Assembly: GCA_934565615.1 (NCBI GenBank)
Contig: CAKTIH010000012.1
Coordinates: forward strand, 1-29,170
DNA length: 29,170 nt
Origin: an uncultured Oscillospiraceae bacterium
GTDB taxonomy: Bacteria > Bacillota > Clostridia > Oscillospirales > Oscillospiraceae
Direction of reading: 5' to 3'
Positions 1 through 5,438 of this stretch are shown one piece after another (position 1 is the first letter of the stretch; each line of letters opens with the position of its first letter). The translations under genes and the position numbers were made by a program. Under the pieces are notes generated by a model. The model was not told the origin of the DNA, ran no database searches, and was given only the letters and a program-made list of their open reading frames with translations.

Positions 1-319
1 ACCAGACGTCGGCGGACGGATTGCCGTTCTCTTCCTCGATCTTGGCCTGCACCTCACCGGTGGACAGACGCTGATAGGTGGTCTTTATGCCGTAGAGCTT
101 CTCAAAATTCTCGCAGGCGGCGGCGAGGTACTCTTCCTCGCAGGAGCCGTAGACGACCAGCTCGCCCTCGGCCTGAGCCAGAGAGACAAGATCGTCAGCC
201 GCAGGTTCGGCTGCGGGTTCAGCGGCAGGGGCCTCAGATGCGGCCGGAGCGCTGTTGCCGCATGCGCACAGGGACAGGACCATCACGAGTGCAAGCAGCA
301 GTGCCAGATACTTTTTCAT
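1..319 (-). CDS. ABC transporter solute-binding lipoprotein, iron(III)-type (5' part only)
   Basis: Only the first 106 codons lie in the window; the gene runs off the left edge. The ATG at 319 follows a GGAGG-like site (GGAGGAAAACAC). The N-terminus is a typical lipoprotein signal: MKK, a hydrophobic stretch, then the lipobox LCAC with Cys20 as the lipidated residue. An Ala/Pro/Glu linker (residues about 23-40) follows. The mature domain begins ELVVYGSCEEEYL and continues to NPSADVW. The 'VVYGS...FEKLYGIK...GE' and 'ADVW' patterns are those of periplasmic-binding proteins of the FbpA/AfuA and 2-aminoethylphosphonate group. It would capture a substrate outside the membrane and pass it to a permease and ATPase that must lie beyond the edge. 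Ligand not determinable; Fe(III) is the commonest annotation. The family call is fairly secure and the ligand weak. Confidence 0.85.
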   Translation of the reverse strand, partial: MKKYLALLLALVMVLSLCACGNSAPAASEAPAAEPAAEPAADDLVSLAQAEGELVVYGSCEEEYLAAACENFEKLYGIKTTYQRLSTGEVQAKIEEENGNPSADVW

Positions 320-426
320 GTGTTTTCCTCCGTTAGATTTATTTTGATCTCCCCGCCCCTATGGGCTGAGAGAGATTTTCCGGTTTGCAGCTTGGGCATT
401 ATGTACACAACGCACAACAAATGTCC

Positions 427-444
427 TTTGCAAGTACGTGCAAA
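427..444. promoter_or_regulatory. Candidate operator palindrome TTTGCA-N6-TGCAAA
   Basis: Perfect 6-bp inverted half-sites (427-432 and 439-444) lie around a 6-bp centre AGTACG. The site overlaps the end of the -10 and covers the expected transcription start of the leftward promoter. This is the classic position for a repressor site. The cognate regulator is not in the window. Confidence 0.5.
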
Positions 445-472
445 TTGTATAGCTTTCAGGAATTTCTGTCAA
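444..472 (-). promoter_or_regulatory. Sigma-A type promoter for the solute-binding protein gene
   Basis: On the minus strand a perfect -35 TTGACA (467-472) is followed by a 17-bp spacer and the -10 TACAAT (444-449). The start codon at 319 lies about 115 bp downstream, leaving a leader of roughly 110 nt. The -10 abuts a TTTGCA-N6-TGCAAA palindrome. Confidence 0.7.
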
Positions 473-544
473 CAGCTCCGCCGTTTCTTCTCAGTTTTCT
501 CATTATTTTATCAGTCTTACCTAAGTCCATAATGAACTTTTTAC

Positions 545-573
545 TTGTGTCCCCGGCTCTGTGAATGTATAAT
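545..573 (+). promoter_or_regulatory. Promoter for the AAA+ ATPase gene
   Basis: TTGTGT (545-550), a 17-bp spacer and a perfect TATAAT (568-573). The predicted start is about 30 bp before the ATG at 611, giving a short leader that contains the ribosome-binding site TAAGGAG. Confidence 0.65.
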
Positions 574-610
574 AGCATACATCAGAACGTGGATTTAAGG
601 AGATTTTGTC

Positions 611-2062
611 ATGCCTACTACATGGAACCGCTCCCCCGAGGATTTTCATAAGATATACTCTGCCAATACCGACGCCTTCTACCGCGTCGGCGGCATCGCT
701 ATGGCAAAGGAGCTGGACGAGTTTATGACCCGCTGCGCCCTTGGGCTGTGGAGCCGCGGCGGCGGGATCACCCAGCGCCATGTCGACATGGCGAACCAGA
801 TATATTCCCGCAACCAGCCGCAGCCGAAATGGATGCTCTGGTCACTGACAAGCTCCGTGTGTGAAAGCGAGGTCTTTCTCCCGCCGGTGTTCTATTGGAG
901 CCTTGCGGAGAGCGACGCCAAGCGCGGCACCGAGGCCTCCCGCACCTTTATCCGCATGCTCACGAACATCCTGCTCTACCTCGCCGCCGTGGATGACGAC
1001 GTCAGCTACGATGAGGCCGCCTACATAACCGAGTGTACCGACAAGCTCACCGCAGTATGCGACACGAGCGGCGTGCGCAAGAGCCGCGAGTCGCTCAATC
1101 CCCTTGACTATGTCACAAGCTCCGAGCCGGGTTTTCAGGAAAAGCACCGCCTTCAGGAGCAGACTGCGGGCGGCGAAAAGCCCAAAGAAGGCGACGCTGA
1201 AAAGCCTGACGCCGAGGAGAAAAAGCCGGACTTTGACGAGCTTATGGCGCAGCTCGACTCCCTCGTCGGGCTTGACGATGTGAAGAAGGACATCAAAAAC
1301 CTCATGAACCTTGTCAAGGTGCGCAGGCTGCGCAAGGAGAATGGGCTCCCCATCCCGCCGATGAGCCTGCACATGGTGTTCATGGGCAACCCCGGCACGG
1401 GTAAGACAACGGTCGCGCGCATCATAAGCGGGCTGTACGCGGCGATAGGCGTGCTGGAAAAGGGGCAGCTCATCGAGGTCGACCGCTCCGGGCTCGTCGC
1501 GGGTTACGTCGGGCAGACCGCGCTCAAGACGCAGGAGGTCATTAAGTCCGCCCTCGGCGGCGTGCTGTTTATCGACGAGGCCTATTCCCTCGCTTCCGGC
1601 GGTGAGAACGACTTCGGCCGCGAGGCGATAGAGACGATACTCAAGGCGATGGAGGATCACCGCGATGAGCTTATCGTCGTCGTCGCGGGCTATGACGGAC
1701 CTATGGAGAAGTTCATTAACTCCAACCCCGGCCTCCAGTCGCGCTTCAATAAATATTTCTACTTCCCCGACTATAACGGCGAGCAGCTCCTGTACATCTT
1801 CAAGGGGCAGTGCAAAAAGAACGGCTATACCCTCACCGAAGAGGCCGAAGCCGAAGCAAAGGCGATGTTTGAAGAGCTGTATGAGAACCGCGGTGAGAAC
1901 TTCGGCAACGGCCGCGATGTGCGCAACGTGTTTGAGGACACGGTCGTGCGCCAGTCAAACCGCGTCGCCGCGCTGGACGCGCCGACGAAGGACGACCTCA
2001 TGCAGTTCCTCCCGGAGGATCTCAAGGACGCGGATGAAGAAGCGTCCACGGACGAGACATGA
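611..2062 (+). CDS. CbbX/SpoVK-like AAA+ ATPase with N-terminal TerB-like region
   Basis: 483 aa. The C-terminal half is a AAA+ module of the CbbX/SpoVK (CFXQ) family: 'LVGLDDVKKDI' entry helix at about 218, Walker A GNPGTGKTT at 259-267, Walker B VLFIDEAY at 318-325, and 'GLQSRFNKYF' with a sensor/arginine-finger arrangement at about 378. A late GNGRDVRNVFE motif (about 434-444) is also typical. Residues about 100-150 (LTNILLYLAAVDDDVSYDEA) resemble a TerB/tellurite-resistance helical domain. A charged Glu/Lys/Pro linker (about 185-205) separates the two parts. These ATPases act as hexameric remodellers; the client here is unknown. The ATG at 611 is preceded by TAAGGAG at good spacing, and the gene has its own promoter and no operon partner. 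SpoVK itself is shorter and lacks the N-terminal domain, so I give no symbol. Confidence 0.85.
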   Translation: MPTTWNRSPEDFHKIYSANTDAFYRVGGIAMAKELDEFMTRCALGLWSRGGGITQRHVDMANQIYSRNQPQPKWMLWSLTSSVCESEVFLPPVFYWSLAESDAKRGTEASRTFIRMLTNILLYLAAVDDDVSYDEAAYITECTDKLTAVCDTSGVRKSRESLNPLDYVTSSEPGFQEKHRLQEQTAGGEKPKEGDAEKPDAEEKKPDFDELMAQLDSLVGLDDVKKDIKNLMNLVKVRRLRKENGLPIPPMSLHMVFMGNPGTGKTTVARIISGLYAAIGVLEKGQLIEVDRSGLVAGYVGQTALKTQEVIKSALGGVLFIDEAYSLASGGENDFGREAIETILKAMEDHRDELIVVVAGYDGPMEKFINSNPGLQSRFNKYFYFPDYNGEQLLYIFKGQCKKNGYTLTEEAEAEAKAMFEELYENRGENFGNGRDVRNVFEDTVVRQSNRVAALDAPTKDDLMQFLPEDLKDADEEASTDET

Positions 2063-2065
2063 TAA

Positions 2066-2118
2066 GTAAAAAGCCTTCCCCTTGAGGGGAAGGTGGTTCG
2101 CGAAGCGAACCGGATGAG
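2066..2118. repeat. REP-like intergenic palindrome, also a minus-strand terminator
   Basis: Two adjacent hairpins: CCTTCCCC-TTGA-GGGGAAGG (2074-2093) and GGTTCGC-GAA-GCGAACC (2095-2111), followed by GGATGAGG. From memory, this two-hairpin signature is a common dispersed element in Oscillospirales genomes. Read on the minus strand, the first hairpin is followed by CTTTTTAC, so it can end transcription coming from the three-gene island. On the plus strand it lacks a U-tract, so it would end the ATPase transcript poorly. Confidence 0.6.
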
Positions 2119-2154
2119 GTATCGGCATGAACGCAAAAATTAGCATTGCAGTAA

Positions 2155-2362
2155 AACCGGCATTTCACGCCGGTTGGGTGTGACTCTTTTGCAGCGTCTC
2201 ACTGCCGGTCACTCCGTGGGGTGACTTTCTCGGCGTGGAGAAAGTCACCAAAGACACGCATAGGGAGAGGGTGTTTCGACTCCCCCTCTCCCTATGTACC
2301 CTCACCCACAACGACAAAGAGAAACCGTGCGCGGTTTCCCTTTGATTCCTTCCGAGGGTGCT
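2155..2362 (+). repeat. Multi-hairpin element, copy A (inverted relative to copy B at 4238-4436)
   Basis: Hairpins in order: AACCGGC/GCCGGTT (2155-2175); GGTGACTTTCTC/GAGAAAGTCACC (about 2219-2250); CATAGGGAGAGGG/CCCTCTCCCTATG (about 2258-2297); and GAAACCG/CGGTTTC (about 2322-2340). The segment from about 2169 to 2360 matches the reverse complement of 4238-4436. Conserved blocks include CTCTTTTGC, ACTGCCGGTCACTCCG and GAGAAAGTCACCAAAGAC. Two stems are replaced by unrelated but still perfectly paired sequence. It is non-coding on both strands as far as I can see. Confidence 0.75.
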
Positions 2363-2377
2363 TCAAGTTAAAAGACT

Positions 2378-2424
2378 GCCGTCCCGTTTCTGCACTGCAT
2401 CAAAAACGGGACGGCTGTTTTTTA
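2378..2424 (+). terminator. Strong rho-independent terminator after repeat copy A
   Basis: The 12-bp perfect stem GCCGTCCCGTTT/AAACGGGACGGC (2378-2389 and 2404-2415) is followed on the plus strand by TGTTTTTTATT. No protein gene lies just upstream on this strand. It therefore either ends read-through from the ATPase or ends an RNA made from the hairpin element. Confidence 0.8.
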
Positions 2425-2438
2425 TTCAAAGAGCCTTT

Positions 2439-3020
2439 TCATCGGTTTATCCGCTTTTCCGTGAACGTCATGTTCTCAATCCACGGAGCTAACTCCCGGT
2501 CTATCTGTGATCTCATTTGCGCGGGAATATACTGCCTCACCTCGCCGTATATCTCGGGACTGTATTGGAAATATGCTATGTAGTCGCGCTTCTTCTCAAG
2601 CTTTCGCATGAAAACGCATTTCTCGCTTTCCCGGAGGCATCTCTTGGCAAAATAAATCCAAAATGTATTTTGTGTGTCGGGCGACGATACGTTGGCAATG
2701 GCCACTCCATAATCTACAAAATCATCCCAGGAGAATGCATATGTTTGCTTTGGCTCATACATGGTTATTCCTGTATACGATATAGAAAACTTATATGTGG
2801 ACATGCTGGTAAACATACAGATGATGCCAAGGATTATAGCTGTAATAAACATCGTAAAAATTACATATGCTGCCCAGTTTAATTCCACTTTCCATACTAT
2901 GACTATAGTCACTACAAACGCCGTGCACAGAAGCACAAACACAAACGCGGCAGTCACCGATGCTCCGGTTATGTACGAGACCCTATATTTTTTGACGCCG
3001 TCCCTATCATCTTTCCGCAT
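2439..3020 (-). CDS. Small membrane protein with two TM segments, paralogue of 3570-4157
   Basis: 193 aa from the ATG at 3020, which has GGGTGAG at proper spacing; an in-frame GTG at 3029 would add three residues. A charged N-terminus and the motif KKYRVSYITGA precede two hydrophobic helices (about 20-45 and 50-72). A soluble C-terminal domain of about 120 residues follows, starting YKFSISYTGITMYEP and rich in aromatic residues. This layout, with two helices followed by a beta-rich domain containing 'YAFSWDDF', recalls YcxB-like or bacterial PH-like membrane proteins, but that match is weak. It is the last gene of a three-gene minus-strand unit, 24 bp after the CxxC protein from this start. 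The last 120 residues are nearly identical to the paralogue, while the N-terminal part is clearly diverged. No function can be assigned. Confidence 0.75.
   Translation of the reverse strand: MRKDDRDGVKKYRVSYITGASVTAAFVFVLLCTAFVVTIVIVWKVELNWAAYVIFTMFITAIILGIICMFTSMSTYKFSISYTGITMYEPKQTYAFSWDDFVDYGVAIANVSSPDTQNTFWIYFAKRCLRESEKCVFMRKLEKKRDYIAYFQYSPEIYGEVRQYIPAQMRSQIDRELAPWIENMTFTEKRINR
2443..2815. repeat. Direct repeat unit 1 of a roughly 370-bp gene-internal duplication
   Basis: Nearly identical to 3574-3948. Both copies run from the 3' end of their gene (CGGTTTATCCG) to just after the second membrane helix (GGACATGCTGGTAAACATA). Identity collapses abruptly upstream of that point. Confidence 0.85.
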
Positions 3021-3044
3021 GAGGCTCACCCCCGATGTTTCATC

Positions 3045-3533
3045 CTACGCAGTCTCATAGTCTATGAAGTTCTTATACACAGCGCCGCAGCCGCTGCATT
3101 TGAGCGAGATCCATATCCATGTAAAAGCATTGCCGATCTCCGCCGTTCCGAGCTCTTTGAGTTCTTCGATATCCTCCGGGTACTCATACGTGACGTCAAC
3201 GGCAAAGCTCGTGCCGCGGCACTTTATACACTCAACGCGTCTGCTTTGCGTATGCGCAGGCTGACCGCTCTCACATTTTTCATATCCGTCGCAGCGGCTG
3301 TCAAAGACAGGAATATCTCTTCCGCACTTTTTGCAGCGGGCGTTTAACACAAGCCTGTCATTTTCCGGGAGCAGGTATAATTTAGAGAACACACCGTGTT
3401 TAATTTCTCCCTCTGCAAACACCTCAAAATCATGCGAAGCGCAGCAGGTAAGTGTTCCCTCTACAAGCTCATTGCCGCCTTTATTTTTCTGGCATGACAC
3501 TTCAAAGAATGGCCGTATCTTTTCTGGGATCAA
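3045..3533 (-). CDS. Hypothetical CxxC-rich protein, probably zinc-ribbon
   Basis: 162 aa from a TTG start at 3533, supported by an AGGAGGG ribosome-binding site a few bases upstream. It has no signal peptide or membrane helix. Three CxxC pairs are visible: CKKC (67-70), CIKC (102-105) and CSGC (146-149), plus Cys81 and Cys87. This is compatible with two or three zinc-ribbon-like knuckles. The N-terminal third (CQKNKGG...LTCCASHDFEVFAEGEI) carries further cysteines. I do not recognise a family. It sits between two near-identical membrane-protein genes, 36 bp after one and 24 bp before the other, so the three are probably co-transcribed. The metal-binding suggestion is inference from cysteine spacing only. 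Confidence 0.7.
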   Translation of the reverse strand: MIPEKIRPFFEVSCQKNKGGNELVEGTLTCCASHDFEVFAEGEIKHGVFSKLYLLPENDRLVLNARCKKCGRDIPVFDSRCDGYEKCESGQPAHTQSRRVECIKCRGTSFAVDVTYEYPEDIEELKELGTAEIGNAFTWIWISLKCSGCGAVYKNFIDYETA

Positions 3534-3569
3534 ATTCTTCCCTCCTCACTTGAGCTGGCGTCCTTCCCC

Positions 3570-4157
3570 TCACCGGTTTATCCGTTTCTCCGTGAACGTC
3601 ATATTTTCTATCCACGGAGCTAACTCTCGGTCTATCTGTGATCTCATTTGCGCAGGAATATACCGCCTTACCTCTTCGTAGATTTCTGGGCTGTACTGGA
3701 AATATGCTATGTAGTCGCGCTTCTTCTCAAGCTTGCGCATGAAAACGCATTTCTCGCTTTCCCGGAGGCATCTCTTGGCAAAATAGATCCAAAATGTATT
3801 TTGTGTGTCGGGCGACGATACGTTGGCAATGGCCACCCCATAATCTACAAAATCATCCCAGGAGAATGCATATGTATGCTTTGGCTCATACATGGTTATC
3901 CCTGTATACGATATAGAAAACTTATATGTGGACATGCTGGTAAACATATAGCCAACGTAAATGATTATAACCATAATGATAATTGCAAAATTCGCATATA
4001 CTGCCCAGTAAAATTCCACTTTCTCTACTATGACGATAGCCACCAAAATAGCCAGCCCTATGAGCAGAAACACAAGTCCGGCTTTCAGCGTTGCTCCAGT
4101 TATATACGAGACCCTATATTTTTTGACACTGTCCTTAGCTTCTCGACATTGCATCAT
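3570..4157 (-). CDS. Small membrane protein with two TM segments, paralogue of 2439-3020
   Basis: 195 aa. The ATG at 4157 (followed by a second ATG) is preceded by TTGGGAGTGACTG. The layout matches the paralogue: KKYRVSYITGA, two hydrophobic helices (about 22-45 and 48-72), then a soluble domain beginning YKFSISYTGITMYEPK. From about residue 75 to the C-terminus the two proteins differ at only a few positions (H/Q, E/G, R/Q), whereas the helices share roughly half their residues. It is the first gene of the unit, and its 5' leader on the minus strand contains repeat copy B. The base composition is visibly more AT-rich than in the flanking ATPase and peptidase genes, which suggests separate ancestry. 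Function unknown. Confidence 0.75.
   Translation of the reverse strand: MMQCREAKDSVKKYRVSYITGATLKAGLVFLLIGLAILVAIVIVEKVEFYWAVYANFAIIIMVIIIYVGYMFTSMSTYKFSISYTGITMYEPKHTYAFSWDDFVDYGVAIANVSSPDTQNTFWIYFAKRCLRESEKCVFMRKLEKKRDYIAYFQYSPEIYEEVRRYIPAQMRSQIDRELAPWIENMTFTEKRINR
3574..3948. repeat. Direct repeat unit 2 of a roughly 370-bp gene-internal duplication
   Basis: Partner of 2443-2815 in the same orientation. Differences are scattered single bases, many of them silent. The spacing between units, about 1.13 kb, contains the CxxC-protein gene, so recombination between the units would delete that gene. Confidence 0.85.
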
Positions 4158-4237
4158 CAGTCACTCCCAAGCGAACTCCTAATAATCTTTTGTCTACATC
4201 CAATGCCATCCAAGACGAGCTACATCTCCGTCCACTG

Positions 4238-4436
4238 CCCCCCCGGAAGGAATCCAAGGGAAACCATCGCAATGGTTTCTCTTGGCCGGTTCAAGGGTGG
4301 AGGTTTTTAGGAGGCGGGGAAAGCGGAATCCCCGCCTCCTAAACGCGTCTTTGGTGACTTTCTCCGCGTCGAGAAAGTCACCCCGCGGAGTGACCGGCAG
4401 TCGGTCGCAGCAAAAGAGCCAAACTAAACCGGCCGT
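4238..4436 (-). repeat. Multi-hairpin element, copy B (5' leader of the island operon)
   Basis: Reverse complement of copy A with conserved blocks CTCTTTTGC, ACTGCCGGTCACTCCG, GGTGACTTTCTC/GAGAAAGTCACC and AAAGAC. The variable hairpin here is TTTAGGAGGCGGGGA/TCCCCGCCTCCTAAA (about 4306-4344), in place of copy A's CATAGGGAGAGGG stem. The last hairpin is GAAACCAT/ATGGTTTC instead of GAAACCG/CGGTTTC. Read on the minus strand it lies 80 bp upstream of the ATG at 4157, so it would be part of that gene's leader if transcription starts outside it. Confidence 0.75.
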
Positions 4437-4443
4437 TTACCAC

Positions 4444-4483
4444 AAACCCCCGGTCCCGCGTCAAAAGCGCGGGGCTGGGGTTT
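4444..4483 (-). terminator. Terminator of the zinc metallopeptidase gene
   Basis: An imperfect long hairpin with outer stem AAACCCC/GGGGTTT and inner stem CCCGCG/CGCGGG around TCAAAAG. On the minus strand it lies 14 bp after the stop codon at 4498 and ends in GGGGGTTTGTGG. The U-run is short, so strength is uncertain. Confidence 0.55.
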
Positions 4484-4497
4484 CATTTCGTATCCGT

Positions 4498-5202
4498 TTA
4501 CCTTCTCCTGTCGCGGCTGCTGACCATGATGATAAGCCGCAGCAGCTGCATGAGCGTCACGGCAAGCGCCGCAACGTAGGTCATCGCCGCCGCGCGCAGC
4601 ACGCGGCGCGCGCCCGTAAGCTCCTCTCCGTACAGGATGCCCATGCTCTCTATCGTCTGCATCGCGCGGCTGCTGGCGTTGAACTCCACAGGCAGCGTCA
4701 CGAGCTGGAACACCGCGCACAGGGCGAAGCACGCGACGCCTATATACGCCAGATATATGAAGTCCGGTGCAACGGAGCACAGCAGCAATCCCGCGAGCAC
4801 GAGCGGCCATGAGAGCTTCGAGCCGAAGTTTGTGACCGGGATGATGGCCGAGCGTATCTTCACCGGCACATAGTCCTGCGCGTACTGTATCGCATGGCCG
4901 ACCTCGTGGCACGCAACGCCGATAGCCGCGGTCGATGTGCCGTTATACACGTCAGCCGACAGGCGGATCATGTTCGCCTTGGGGTCGTAGTGGTCTGTAA
5001 GCTCGCCGTCTATCTGCTGTATGGCGACGTTCTGCAGCCCGTTCGCGTCCAGCACGCGGCGCGCGGCCTGAGCGCCGGTCATGCCGCGGGAGTTCTGCTG
5101 GCGGGAATATCTATTATAGGTAGATTTCACATTCGCGCTTGCCCACATTGTGAAGAGCACCGCGGGCAGCACAAGGATTATATATGTCCAGTCGATATAC
5201 AT
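4498..5202 (-). CDS. Membrane zinc metallopeptidase, YugP family
   Basis: 234 aa, the usual length for the family. It starts MYIDWTYIILVLPAVLF, an N-terminal membrane helix (residues 4-22), followed by the conserved 'TYNRYS...SRGMTGAQAARRVLDANG' region. The zinc-binding HEVGH motif is at 99-103 within 'GVACHEVGHAIQYA', with a preceding acidic/polar region 'HYDPKANMIRLS'. Three further hydrophobic segments (about 125-145, 148-170, 205-225) make it an integral membrane protein. The family (PF04298 by memory) is widespread in Firmicutes; its natural substrates are poorly known. The ATG at 5202 has CGGAGGAAGACA upstream. It is a single-gene unit with its own terminator, and a hairpin sits directly before the ribosome-binding site. 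The call is secure and the physiological role is not. Confidence 0.9.
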   Translation of the reverse strand: MYIDWTYIILVLPAVLFTMWASANVKSTYNRYSRQQNSRGMTGAQAARRVLDANGLQNVAIQQIDGELTDHYDPKANMIRLSADVYNGTSTAAIGVACHEVGHAIQYAQDYVPVKIRSAIIPVTNFGSKLSWPLVLAGLLLCSVAPDFIYLAYIGVACFALCAVFQLVTLPVEFNASSRAMQTIESMGILYGEELTGARRVLRAAAMTYVAALAVTLMQLLRLIIMVSSRDRRR

Positions 5203-5215
5203 TGTCTTCCTCCGA

Positions 5216-5233
5216 TGGCGGACTTGTCCGCCA
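5216..5233 (-). promoter_or_regulatory. Hairpin immediately upstream of the metallopeptidase RBS
   Basis: The 8-bp perfect stem TGGCGGAC/GTCCGCCA with a 2-nt loop lies 3-4 nt before the CGGAGGAAG ribosome-binding site on the minus strand. It could influence ribosome access or protect the 5' end of the mRNA. No alternative anti-RBS pairing was seen. Confidence 0.35.
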
Positions 5234-5438
5234 TAAAAGCTTTTTCATTTCTGAAAATATTATACCCTTTTCTCTTTACGCGCGCAAGCGGCACAGCGCG
5301 CCGTCTGCCGCATTTTACGCTTCTGTCCTGTAATATTAAGGAAATGTTCACAGTTCCCGCTCATCGCCTTTAGCTCCGCTTTAGCTTGGATAATTAGAGT
5401 ATGCTTATCACAAACCCATGCAGGAAAGAGGTACCATT

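Noticed and set aside
842..1660. 272-codon minus-strand open frame inside the AAA+ ATPase gene
   Set aside because: Antisense to the Walker motifs region; no start signal and atypical composition.
2221..2583. Plus-strand open frame starting in repeat copy A, with a similar peptide in the frame at 4282-4812
   Set aside because: The shared peptide (TFSA-RKSP) comes from the conserved GGTGACTTTCTC hairpin sequence. The two frames diverge at once and the first runs antisense into a real gene.
5366..5394. Possible promoter GCCTTT-17-GATAAT before the exporter operon
   Set aside because: The -10-like GATAAT is well placed, but the -35 is poor, so I did not list it as a supported feature.
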